Assembly (NCBI GenBank): GCA_026225945.1
Contig: JAMJFZ010003163.1
Span: forward strand, 15,576,501-15,640,500
Direction of reading: 5' to 3'
Length of the DNA: 64,000 nucleotides
Source of the DNA: Cricetomys ansorgei
Lineage: Eukaryota; Chordata; Mammalia; Rodentia; Nesomyidae
Shown here piece after piece: positions 17,751-28,454 of the stretch. Below the pieces are notes generated by a model that did not search any database, was not told the DNA's origin, and was given only the letters and a program-made list of their open reading frames with translations. A program made the translations under genes and the position numbers. Within the stretch, counting starts at the first letter, position 1. Every line of letters begins with the position of its first letter.

Positions 17751-17955
17751 GGATAGTGGTACATGCCTTTAATCCCAGCACTGGGAAGGGAGAGGCAGGA
17801 GGATCTCTATGAGTTCAAGGCCAACCTGGTCTACAGAGCAAATTCCAGGACAGCCAGCATTACACAGAGAAACCTTGTCTCAAAAAACAAAACAAACAGC
17901 ATAGACTATCCACACAGTGGAATATTATTTACCCATAAGGAGAAGGAAGCACTGA
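17751..17955 (+). mobile_element. B1 SINE next to a short L1 3' fragment
   Basis: B1 from TAGTGGTACATGCCTTTAATC to GAAACCTTGTCTCAAAAAAC (about 17751-17890). It is followed by CACAGTGGAATATTATTTACC (about 17912-17950), a signature of old LINE-1 3' ends. Confidence 0.7.
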
Positions 17956-18233
17956 CTGTTGCCGTAGCATGACAAGCTGCGAGCAGGATACCAGTCAGCT
18001 GTGGGGACACTCCTGCAATCCCAGTGCTCAGGAGGTGTAGGCCGGAGGGCCAGAACTTCAAAGTCCTGCTCTACTGCACAGTGACTTTGAGACCATCTTG
18101 GGCTACGTGACACCTTGCCAGAGAGAGACAGAGACAGTGACAGAGAATGAAAGACCAAAATAGGTAAAGAGGAAAGAAGAAAATATGATGCTGAATGAGA
18201 GAGGCCTGGTGCAAAAGGCTACACTGTGCCAAC

Positions 18234-18295
18234 GCCTCTCTCTCTCTCTCTCTCTGTCTCTGTGTGTGTGTGTGTGAGTGTGTGTGTGTGTGTGT
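18234..18295 (+). repeat. (CT)n(GT)n microsatellite
   Basis: A CT run followed by a GT run, possibly the end of a degenerate B1-like block at 18030-18120 and its flank. Confidence 0.8.
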
Positions 18296-19136
18296 AACAA
18301 AACGGGCAAACCCCAGAGACACACGCAGGAGGGTGCTTGCCAGGGGTGGGGGCTGCACTAGGATGAAGGGTGACTGCTGTGGGGAACAGGGCTTCCTTCT
18401 GGGGCGTTGGAGATCTCCATCTAGACAGAAGCGAGGGCTGTCCGACACTGTGGTGTGCTAACTGCCACAGAAGGACGATGTTGCTTTAAAAAAAAATCGT
18501 TGAAGGCATCTGGAAAGACACCTCAGTCCAAAGTTCCCGCTGCTCAATCTTGAGGACCCGCGTTTGGACCCCACCACCCTGTGGACAGTCTACGAGCTCG
18601 TGTCTCTAATCCCAGCACTGTGGAGGCAGATGTAACACAACAGGGTCTTCTGACCTGCAGGCCATTTGAATGTATTCTCCCATTTCACAGGGAGGCAAAC
18701 TGAGTCCTCGAAACCTGAGGCGAGTTGCCCACAGTGACCCACATCACAGGCCTCTCAGTTGCCTTGGTCTCAGAAGCTCTACTCGCTGCGTGCTAAAGGT
18801 CCTAGAAAGGAACCAGTGACCCTAGGCTTTTACTAAAACTTTCATGCTTGAGTGTCCGACGCAGGTCCGGGTCAGTGCTTGGCGGCTCTCCTTCACCCGG
18901 CTGCGTGCGTGTGAACCGGGAGGCAGCGAGTGGAGCGTGGAGGCCAGAGGCTGGTAAATAATTCATCCCGAGAAGTTGATAGCGCTCCCCAGCGCTGCCC
19001 CAGCCCCAGCCGGGCTGCTCCTCCCGCCCAAACCAGCCGGACCAGCTCTCCCACTCCGCCCCGCAGCCCCCTCCCACCAGCCCCGGCCCAGTCTGGGGCG
19101 CCTGGGCTCACACCGCGAGAGGGCTACCGGGCAGAG

Positions 19137-22100
19137 ATGGCCCTGCAGAACCCGCTGTTGTCTCTGGCCACACCCACGTAAGTGTCTGGGGTGGGGGGCG
19201 GGGGTGCAGAGTGGACAGGCTGCGGGGGGGGGGTGTGCGGCGCGGCCCGGGAGCCCCAGCTGGCCTCCCGGGAGGAGCCGAGGGGAATGCAAGGGGTGAT
19301 GGCCAGACCTGGGGCTCCTTGAGCTCCCCCTCCCCAGAGAGCCGGGGCTCTTGCAGAGTGAGGGCGCAGAGATGTCAGAATGTGCACCCGAGTTCAGCCC
19401 CTGTCACCGCCCCGCGTGCGCACAGCGAGAGAGAATGCTGGAGACCCCGGGAAGAAGGGAGGCACCCCGGCTCCGAAGACTGGCAAAGTCGTAGCGAGGC
19501 AGTGGCCACCCTCTGCTTTGTCGGTACCAAGCGGGTTATGGCTGAGGCGACCTTGGAGTCGGTGGTGAACCGACTGGAAGAGGGTGGGGGTTCGCCTCAG
19601 CTGAGTGCTTTTCAGAGTGCGAGGCGCTTAGTCCAGTCGCCAGCTTTTGCTTATCATGAGACCGGTTCCATCCCTAGCAGGGAGCCAGGTGGCTAGAGGG
19701 GCTCCAAGGGATTATAGAAACTTCTAGAAAGAGGGCTTCCCTCCACTAGAGACCCCGATTCTGTCCTTTGCTCTTCTGTGCCCTCCATTGCATTATTCAC
19801 TAAGTGCAAACCTGGTTGCCTAGCAACGGGAATCCGATCCCCCCCCCCCCAGGAAGAGTTAGGGAGATAGCATCTTAGGAGTGGTACAGCTGAAGGGGAC
19901 TTCAGCCCTCCCCCAAGGACAGAGCGGTGAGCAGGAGTCTAGATTTCCCTAGGTCTAGACTGGCCTAGACCTTCAGCCCCTGCCCCAATTGAAATCCCCA
20001 CCTCTGGGGGGGGTGTCTCTGGCCTCTCTGTGGCTATCCAAATGAACTGAACCCCGAACTGTGATGTTTCCAGCACCGAGGGGGAAATGCTTCACGTTCT
20101 TATTCCCCCCTCTGACTTTGGACAAGACTGGTACTGTGTGTGGTCGTGTATGTGACCGTGTGTGTGTGTGTGTGTGAGTGTGAATGCATGAATGTGTATG
20201 TGTGTGTGAGTGTGAATGCATGTGTGTGAGTGTATGTGAGAGTGTGTGTGAATGAATGAATGCATGTGTGTGTGAATGCATGTGTGTGTAAGTGTGTGTG
20301 AATGCATGTGTGTGTATGAATGCATGTGTGTGCAAATGTGTGTGAATGCATGTGTGTGTGAATGCATGTGTGTGTGAATGCAGTGTGTGTGTGAGTGTGT
20401 GTGTGAATGCATGTGTGTGTGAATGCATGTGTGTGTAATGTGTGTGTGTGTGTGTGTGTGAATGCATGTATGTGTGTGTGTGTGAATGTGTGTGTGTGTG
20501 AATGCATGTGTGTGAGTGTATGTGAGAGTGTGTGTGCATGTATGTGTGTGAATGAAATGAATGCATGTGTGTGTGTGTGTGAATGCATGTGTGTGTGTGT
20601 GTGTATGAATGCATGTGTGTGTAAGTGTGTGTATGAATGCATGTGTGTGTGAATGCATGTGTGTGAGTGTGTGTGAATGCATGTGTGTGTGTGTGAATGC
20701 ATGTATGTGTGTGTGTGTAATGCATGTGTGTGTGTGAATGCATGTATGTGTGTGTGACTGTGTGTGTGTGAATGCATGTGTGTGTGTGTGAATGCATGTG
20801 TGTGAGGGAATGCAGTGTGTGAGGACACTTGTGGGACAGTGTGTAACTGAGTGTGTGACTGTGTGAGTATGAATGTGTGTGAATGTGGACGGCGGACAAT
20901 CTGTGTGGTTTTCGACCCTCACCTTGTTTGACACAGGCTCTTGTTTGCTGCGGGCACCAGGCTACCCTGCTGCAGCAGAGCTGGGACGATAGAGCCAGCT
21001 TTACACTGGTTCTGGGTCCTGGGCGTCTGCTCGCTGACCCATCTCCCCAGCTTCTGGGACACGTCTTTTTGCCACTGAGAATCTCAGTTTCCCCTTTGGT
21101 AAATGGGAACACTGGTGCCGTTTGCCTCACAGGATCACGGGAAGATTAAAGTTCTACAGATAGGCGTTTCAGAGTCTGGCTGGCACGTGGCTCGTGGCTA
21201 CTTTGGCCAGGGCTGTTCTTAGCTGGAATGTCAGATGGAAGAATGGACTGCAGCCAGCAAATGGTGAGGGGCGGGGCCTAGCAGAGGTGGCTGTGGCTGG
21301 CGGAAGCCCTGCGGGGCACTTAGGACACTATAAATAGCGCGGTTCTGCCGTCAGGCTGTGGCGGGAGGAACGGAGGTGACTGGGCTGCCACTTGCACAAT
21401 GCTGCTGGATTCTCTCCCCACTATGTTAGGATTTAAATTAACAAACTCTTAAAGATCTTTGTGCCCACCGTGTCTGGCACGGAGGGTGACAGACAGATAG
21501 ACATCCCCTTCTGACCATTGGCTGAAGTGGGGTTAGCACAGCCTCACAACTGTTGCTCAGTGCTGGTCAGTGGTCCTGTTATTTTGACAATGCCTATTCT
21601 CTAACTGAAAGTCCAGGGCCCCCTGGGGGCAGGAAGCGGGGATGCTGACATGGCTCAGTAGGGGCACGGGTGGAGAAATACCAGGTTAAACCGTAAACCC
21701 CAAACCCCCTCCTTGTAGCTCAAAGTCCACAGCCAGGCAGGATGGCCCAGTGACCCTTGCCCCCAGCAGGAAGGGGGCAGATAAGAGAAAAATGGACAGC
21801 TCCGGAGTTACCATGGTAATGGTTTAATGGTCACTTCTCTCCCCCACATTCCCCCAGACCCCACCCCCTAGTGCTTAAGGAATGCTGGGTAGGAGCTAAG
21901 GTTCAGACAGGATATGGGACTAGCAAGAAACAGCATATTTGGAACCTGGACTTAAGAATGTCTGTGGGAGCCTGTAGGAATAGTTGTTGTAATTAAGTAT
22001 AAATTATATTAAGTGTGGGAAATACTTAAATTGTTTTCTTGCACCGTTGGAGCCAAGCTGTCCCTGTCCGTTTTTACAGAAGAGACTGAGGCTGAGAAAG

Positions 22101-25100
22101 ATGACGAGAGGCCTAGCTTTAGCTTTACCACCAGTCTCTGTTCTGTTCCTCTCTCCAGACTGTAGTCATCTCCCCAGGCTCTTTCCTGGTGGAAAAGGGA
22201 AAACGGAGGAAAACGCTAGGCTCTCTCTTGGCAGCCCAGGGCCCTTAGTTAGGAAACGGACATTTAGGGGCTCTCCTGCTGAGATAGGATTTTTTCCCTA
22301 GGAAACGCACCCTCAACCCTTGCACTCTCCCCACAGGGTCATGGCGGAGAGCGCCCTCTACCGGCAGCGGCTGGAGGTCATCGCTGTAAGTGTCACACTC
22401 CCAGAGCCCCGAGAATCTCGTTCCATCCGGGTAGGGAATGTTTACCCGAGAGGGAGCGAGTCTGGTTCTGGGAAGAACTGAGCTGCATCGTCGGCTCCAT
22501 CCTGTCCAGGGCACCTCTCGAGCAGCTCCTGTGTCTGGTTCCTGTCACTGGCTGAAGGAAGTGTGTCATTTGTCAGGTCCAGAAACACCTCCAGTGCCAC
22601 TGAGGCTCCTGTCTCTCAGATCTCCGGGTCTGCTACCCTGCCCTTGGAGTCCTTCCTTAGGGACCCTCACCCTATGAGCTCCTCTTTCCATCACTTTAAT
22701 CTACCTGTGAGCCTCTTACCTCAACCCTCATTTCTCTGACAGCCTTCTCTGCGCCCGCATTTCTACAACCTATTTCTACATCTCATCCCTGAACCCCCAC
22801 ATTGTGTCTCTATCACTCTGCGCCCCTGTTTCTCTATCCCCACCTTTGTGCTACATTTCCCTGACTTCCCCCTCTGCACCCTATCTTTCTGCACTCCATC
22901 TCAGACTTCACCTCTTAGCACCCCAACTGTCCGTAACCCACTTCTATGCCTCACCCCGGGATCCTCTCGGTACCCGAGTCTCTGGTCACCTGCTGTGCAC
23001 CTCCATTTTTCTAATCCTCTGTTTTGTACCCCACCTTCCTAACTTACCCACCCCACTATTCTCATTTTTCTGGACCATACTCCTCATCACCCCAACTTTA
23101 AGCAGCTCACTTGGGTACCTTGCACTATCACCCTGGCAGTTCGTGTCTTTGAACACAACCTCTGCCCCCGGGTTTACTGCATCTCCATCTCTGTACTCCA
23201 CCTCTACCTCCACCTCTGTGACTGAATCCGGGTGTCTACCTCTGCACCCCTGTTTTGCACTCAACCTCACTAGCACCTTCCCTACATCTAGACCCCATAT
23301 CTCTGAACCCCTTCTCCCCCCTTTTAGAGAATTTTTTTGTTACAGGGTTTCTGTGGCCCAAAGCACCCTCTAATTTGTAGTCCAGGCTGGCCTGGAACTC
23401 ATGGAGATCATCCTATCCCCACCCCAGTCTTCTGAGTTTTGGGATTACAAGCCTGTGCACCTCCCTTGGCCATCCTCCCCATCTTACAAGTCTGAAACCC
23501 TAGTCCTCATCCCTAGGCCCCGCCCCCACGCCCCCATCCGCGGACCACCGTTGGGCTTGGGCCTGGTCTCCGCAGCATCTGGGCGCGGCCGCCTGGTCCC
23601 GCCCCGCCCCGCCCCGCCCCCCCGCCTCGCCCCTCCCGCTGCTGAGTCAGCGCTCTGCGGCCCCCGCCCGCGGGAGAACGCCCCGGGAGTCCCGGGAGCC
23701 CCGAGGAGGCGGACGGAGGGCGGCACCGGGCCCGCCCGCAGCTCTGGGTCGTGTGTGCGCAGGAGAAGCGGCGGCTGCAGGAGGAGATCGGCGCCGTGCG
23801 TCGCGAGCTGGAGGAGGAGAAACTCCGCGTGGAGCGGCTCAAGGTTGGGGGCTCCCGTCCAGCCCGGGTGGTGAAGTGGGGGTGTCTGTGTGAATCTGCT
23901 GAAAAACAATAGGAACCTCTGTCCAATTCGGGGAGGGGGAGATGGGGAGGAGGCGAGCGGAAGGTAACCATGGAGAGAGCTGCCCCACTCTGGGAGAGTC
24001 TGGGGACGCTGGAGGGCTTCATCCCAGCCTGGCGGTGATGAGGGGAACCCTGGGCTGAGGTTGGGCTGGAGAGGGACGCAGTGGGAGGTCTTTCCGGGCT
24101 TGGCAGGGCCAGTGGACTGGGCAGGCTGGAAGGGTGCCGGTCGTGTGCCTCCGCTCGGGAAGGCTTTGTACCCGCATGGTGCTGGGGGACGATGTGGTCG
24201 TGTCTCCCAGCCTGATGGATGTGCCCTCTGGGCCGTTGCAAGCAATGGGTGGGGAGGCAGGCTTCCTGTGGCCAGCCCCGGACTCCCTTCCCATGCCCAG
24301 AGGAAATCTCTCCGAGAACGTTGGCTCATGGATGGGGCGGCCGAAGGGCCGGAGCTGCCGGAGGACCCTGCCTCCAAGGACCCACGGTCGCCCGAGGGAC
24401 AGGCTCAGGCTCGAATCCGCAACCTGGAAGACAGCTTGTTTTCGTGAGTCGGGAATCCTTGCTCTTGAGCCGTGCCCCAGCCTCTGACGGCCCTCAGCGA
24501 TGGAGCGGGTTTAGTGCAGCCCGCCTTCCAGCAGCCCCCCTTCTCTCCTCAGACTCCAGTCCCAGCTGCAGCTGTTGCAAAGTGCGTCCACAGGTGCCCA
24601 GCACAGACCCGGCGGCAGGCCCCCCTGGCGCAGAGAGGTGAGCAGAAGGGGTGGGCAGCAGGAGGGGTGGCCAGCAGAGATGGCCTCTCTCAGGATGCAG
24701 CCTCTGCCTCGGTGTGCATTCGAACCCACTCGCTATTACTTTGCTCTGCGTTCCTGTGCAAGTTGATTTTCTTGTCTAGAACTCAGTTTCCCCATCCCTA
24801 AAATGGGAATACCAACTCAGAAAGTGCCTTTGGGAGGGCCAGTGACAGTATAATTTAAAACTAATAGCCGGGTCTGACCTTGAACTCATGGTCTTCCTGC
24901 TTCAGCTTTCCCAGTGGTAGGATTACAGGCTTCTGCCACCATGCCTTGACCACGAAGGGAGTTTGCATTCGCGCAGGTGTGTGCAGCCGCCCCAGGCCCT
25001 CTTCCTGACCCCGTCGTATTTCTTCACCTCCCTCCTTCACTCCATGCCAGTCACAGGCTTCTTTCTATTCTCTCGGTGTCTCTCTCATGGGCGGGGGAAG

Positions 25101-27470
25101 GTTGGAGGGGGGCGTTGAGGGGGGCGCAGTGCCTTAGCCCAACTTTCTCCAACTCAGCACTCTGGACAGGGCACACCCAATGCTCCTCGTCCAGAAGGCC
25201 ACGCCCAGTTCTGTCTAGAGGAAACAGTTACCCCGGCCTCTCCCAGCCATCCCTGCTTCTTCCTTACTCCCTTCCGATTTGCAAACATCGCATATTAATT
25301 TGTTGCTGTGTTTATTCTTTCCCACCGTCTCCCTCTTCCCATTGGAAGGTAAAGTCTGGTTGCACCAGGTTTTTCCAGGTTGGGGATGTAGTTCAGCAGT
25401 ACCACACTGGCTAGGGTGCACCAGACCTTGGGTTCCATCCTAGCTCTTCCTCCCTCCCATCAAATCCTTTGTCTATGGTAACCTCAGAAGCTGGCCAAGG
25501 AAGCATTACCATGGTATTGATTAAGCAGGTGGGGCACAAGCATACCTGGGAGGTAGAAACCAGGGCCAATTTGACCTTGTCTCTGTTCTCCTGGCAGGGT
25601 CCTCGTCCCCTTTCTCAGCCCACCATGGAGGCAGGTCCTGTAGGTAAGTCTTGGAGTCCCAAAGTCTAGGGTACGATCACCACCAGATCACTTGACCCAA
25701 AAGAACCTGGGAAGAGGGCCCCCTTTGTCCTGCTTTGTCCTGACCTCCCTGTCCTTTCCTCCCTTGACTCCCCCAGGCCTCACTGATGTGGACAAGAGAA
25801 CATCCCTGCCAGCTAGTCCAGTGGGTGTGTCCTCTGAGTCCCCCACTGACCCCAGAGAGGAGCCCACTGGGGTTCTGCCAGCCTTGAGGCCGTCTCCTGA
25901 GGCCATAGGGGCCTCTTCGGAAGCCAACGGCCTCTGCCCTGGGAATAGCTCCCTTCCGGAGCAGCCTGAACTAGGGGTGGCGCGTGTCACTAAGGCCAAA
26001 GGAGACGGTGTGGTGGAGGTGGTGTGGGCTGGGCTTAGGGCCACAGAGAACAGTAGCACAAGTCCCACGGGCACAGAGCTGGAGGCTAAGGTGGAAGAAG
26101 TTGTGCTGGAGGCCATCGGGGCCAGACAGGACGCTGGCAGCCCCGAGCTCCCTACTTGGGTGAAGGAGGGCAGGGATGTGGTGGAGGTGGTCTGGGAGGG
26201 ACTGGGAGGCAGTGATCCCGAGGTCACAGGGGAGTCAAGCAGGGGAGCAGAAGCTACACAAACCAGTTCCCCGAGGCTCCAGGAACAATTTGAGGCCGAG
26301 ACTTCTGGAAAAGAGGAAGGTGCTTCCAGAGACAGTCCTGAGGGTGTGGGGCAGGGGGGTCCTGGAGGAGAGGAGGGGTCCTTCATTTGGGTGGAGAGAG
26401 TGGCCCTCAGCGAAGACTGGGAGGAGCTCTTGATGGAGGGCTTGGAAGTGCCCCCAGGGGCAGGTTGTGTGGGAGGATCTGAGGCTTTGATGGGGGCACA
26501 GCCCAGAGGGAGTGAGGAGTCCTGGGAGATGGAGAGGAGAGAAGTGGAGAAATCAGAGGGCCTGGAAGAGAGGGGGAGGGCCAAAGAGCTCATTGCAAAG
26601 AGGGATGGGGCAGCTGTGGTGCCAGAGCCCACCCAGGCAAGAGAGGAAAGCTGGGCAGAAAATGGAGCGAGAAAAGAAGGCGAGGGCCTCTCTCCAGCAG
26701 AAATAGCAAAAGACGAGGAGAAGCTGGAGGTGAAAGCTGAGGAGGATGAAGAGACAGCGGAAGCAGAAGAAGGAGGTGAGGAAGAGCCTGCCATCACCGA
26801 GAAGCCACTGGTGCCAGAGGAAAAAACAGAGGCTCCACTGGAGCCAGAGAGAAAAGGAAGTGATGAGCCATTGGAGCAGGAGAGAAATGGTGAGAGCTCA
26901 TTGGACAGAGAACCAAAAACAAGTGAGAGTCGATTGGATGGAGAGGTAGGAGATGAGGGCTCGTTGGATGAAGAAACTAAAGAGAGTAGGAAACTATTGG
27001 GTGAGGAGCCAGGAGACAGTGAACCATCGTCAGAGGTGGCAAAGACCCCAGGCATCAAGGAGGAGGTGAGGCCAGAACAAGGCAAACCCAATGAAGGAGG
27101 AGAGTTTCGGGCAGAGGACACCAGCCAGCAAGGAACCCCTCTTTGGGTTCAGGAGGAGCCCACATCAGAGGAACAAGGACTGCAAGGCCTGGAGAAGCAA
27201 GAAGAATCAGCAGAAGAGGCAGCTGGGAAGCCTCAGCCCTGTTCTGAGCGTGAGGGCCCCCCAGGGGATGCCACACCCCTCCTGGCGGAGACCCCAGCCC
27301 CGGAGCAGCCTGCAGAAGGTCAGCCACTGCTCCATCGGGAGGTGTCCAGCACCAACCCCGGTGATCACCCTGCCCCAACCTACGCACCTGCCCGGCAGCC
27401 TGAGCTAGCTGAGGCCCAAGAGGCCAGTGGCCCTAAGCAAAAGACGTGCCAGTGTTGTGTGGTCATGTGA
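19137..27470 (+). CDS. PALM3: PALM3, paralemmin-3
   Basis: Seven coding exons: 19137-19177, 22337-22385, 23763-23843, 24301-24443, 24553-24637, 25598-25643 and 25777-27470, 712 codons. Paralemmins are lipid-anchored, inner-leaflet membrane proteins; PALM3 has been linked to LPS-TLR signalling. The conserved N-terminal coiled coil is YRQRLEVIAEKRRLQEEIG...LEEEKLRVERLKRKSLRERWLMDG, followed by the paralemmin motif QARIRNLEDSLFSLQSQLQLLQSAS. The last exon codes for about 560 Glu-rich acidic residues with degenerate repeats (about 26795-27015) and ends in CQCCVVM, a CaaX prenylation box (CVVM) with two upstream cysteines for palmitoylation. The first exon adds MALQNPLLSLATPT; an in-frame ATG at 22341 (MAESALYRQ) matches the human N-terminus as I recall it and would give 697 residues. 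Which start is used depends on the promoter. Confidence 0.95.
19815..19827. promoter_or_regulatory. Perfect X-box (RFX site) in PALM3 intron 1
   Basis: GTTGCC-T-AGCAAC fits the RFX consensus GTNRCC(0-3N)RGYAAC at every position. It lies about 640 bases after the PALM3 exon 1 donor. X-boxes are bound by RFX1-RFX4 and RFX6. Occupancy is inference. Confidence 0.6.
20152..20890 (+). repeat. (TG)n array with regular GAATGCATG units
   Basis: About 740 bases in PALM3 intron 1, made of TGTGTG runs broken by GAATGCATG at intervals of roughly 14-30 bases, more than 25 times. Frames on the minus strand stay open for up to 385 codons (His/Thr/Ser/Met-rich), but this is a product of the repeat. Confidence 0.9.
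21328..21337 (+). promoter_or_regulatory. PALM3: TATA box / MEF2-type element, candidate second PALM3 promoter
   Basis: CTATAAATAG is both a good TATA box and a perfect match to the MEF2 consensus YTAWWWWTAR. It sits in GC-rich sequence about 1 kb before PALM3 exon 2, so a start about 30 bases downstream could make a transcript that uses the MAESALY start codon at 22341. Confidence 0.45.
21807..21820. promoter_or_regulatory. X-box-like palindrome in PALM3 intron 1
   Basis: GTTACCATGGTAAT matches the RFX consensus GTNRCCATGGYAAC at 13 of 14 positions and is nearly palindromic. Confidence 0.5.
22690..23325 (+). repeat. Degenerate pyrimidine-rich tandem repeat, PALM3 intron 2
   Basis: More than 600 bases with recurring CACCCC...TTTCTCTG...CACC blocks about 25-45 bases apart. 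It looks like an old, decayed minisatellite. Confidence 0.55.
23335..23475 (-). mobile_element. B1 SINE, PALM3 intron 2
   Basis: Contains GTAGTCCAGGCTGGCCTGGAACTC and GGGATTACAAGCCTGTGCACC, the complement of a B1. Confidence 0.75.
23510..23762. promoter_or_regulatory. GC-rich block with repeated CCGCCCC boxes before PALM3 exon 3
   Basis: Sp1/KLF-type CCCCGCCCC boxes are clustered here, together with a TGAGTCAGC (AP-1/MARE-like) at about 23643-23651. It may be an internal CpG island or enhancer. Confidence 0.35.
25379..25445 (+). mobile_element. ID element, PALM3 intron 5
   Basis: TTGGGGATGTAGTTCAGCAG followed by a TTGGGTTCCATCCTAGCTC B-box region. Confidence 0.7.
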
Positions 27471-27682
27471 GCCTATGCCTGCCGCCCAGCACCTACTCTC
27501 ACAGCTACCTCGCTGCCTGGCACCCAGCAGAAGGTTCCAGGCACAGACAGGGTACCACAGGACTGGTGGTGGCAACCAGGAGCCAGGAGGTTCCTGTGTC
27601 TACTTACACCTGGGCTTTTAGAGTCCCTGCCCACTGCCTGTGGCCCTGACTCCCTTCTGCAACGAAGCCTTTATACTTGAAA

Positions 27683-27688
27683 ATTAAA
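27683..27688 (+). terminator. PALM3: PALM3 polyadenylation signal ATTAAA
   Basis: Common variant hexamer about 210 bases after the PALM3 TGA, giving a short 3' UTR. Confidence 0.65.
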
Positions 27689-28454
27689 TATTAAGGCACT
27701 CTGGCAGCCCGACTGTGTCTTTTTAATTAATTAATTAGTTTATTTCGTTTGTCATTAATGTGTAATTTGTTTATTTTTAATTTTATGTGTGAGAGCGTTT
27801 TGCCTACGTGTGAGTCACCAAGAGCATGAAGTGCTCGTGGAGGCCAAAAAAGGGCATTGGGTTTCCTGGAACTGGAGTTACAGGCAATTCTGAGCTGCCA
27901 TGTGGGTGCTGGGAACAGAGCTTGGATCCTCTCCAAAAGCAGGGAACCAAACTCTGGTCTTCTGCAGGAAAACCAGGGCTCCTCGCTGCTCGGCCCCCTC
28001 TTCAGCCTCTGCATGTGTCTTTTGACTCAGAGGCGCTCCCTCGGATCCTACTTGGAAGCTGATCTTACTACAGTCAAAGGTGATGCCTGAGACAGCGCAC
28101 ACCTGCGACCCCAGTAGTGCGGAGGCTGCAGCAGGATCACAAGGCTGAGGCCAGCCTGGGCTACAGATCAAGGCTCTGGCGCCATCAAGAAAACAACCGC
28201 AGAAGAATGGGTCAGCGAGAGCAATGGCTCTTCCGCAGTAACAAAAGCCGTCAGAGGTACAGAAGGCAGAAAAACCAAAAGTTAGTTGGGCATGGGGGCA
28301 CACACCTTTCATTTCAGTATTTGGGAGGCAGAACCAGGTGAAGCTCTGTGAGTTCCAGGCCAGCCAAGGCTACATAGTGAGAGTCTGTCTCAAACTGAAA
28401 ATAAGAAAGTCTAATCCAGATCGGGATACAGCCTCCAGCCTGAAGCGGAACAGG
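27689..28454. other. PALM3-IL27RA convergent spacer with SINEs
   Basis: The convergent 3' ends of PALM3 (+) and IL27RA (-) lie here. A B2/B3-type element (-) covers about 27770-28000, a B1-like piece (+) about 28085-28200 and a B1 (+) about 28275-28400. I found no clear IL27RA poly(A) signal. Confidence 0.6.

Noticed and set aside
17269..17764. Cys/Val-rich and His/Thr-rich frames on both strands
   Set aside because: These are translations of the compound CA microsatellite.
19973..21130. A 385-codon minus-strand open frame rich in His, Thr, Ser and Met, plus two overlapping frames of similar make-up
   Set aside because: It is the translation of the TG/GAATGCATG array. All three frames stay open because the repeat has no stop codons; there are no splice sites, homology or start context to support a protein.
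23484..24377. A 297-codon minus-strand frame across PALM3 exons 3 and 4
   Set aside because: It is antisense to conserved coding exons and introns in GC-rich sequence; no homology is seen.
25688..27121. A 477-codon Ser/Pro-rich open frame antisense to the last PALM3 exon
   Set aside because: It mirrors the Glu/Gly-rich PALM3 coding frame (GAG/GAA read backwards gives CTC/TTC). It has no homology and no promoter.
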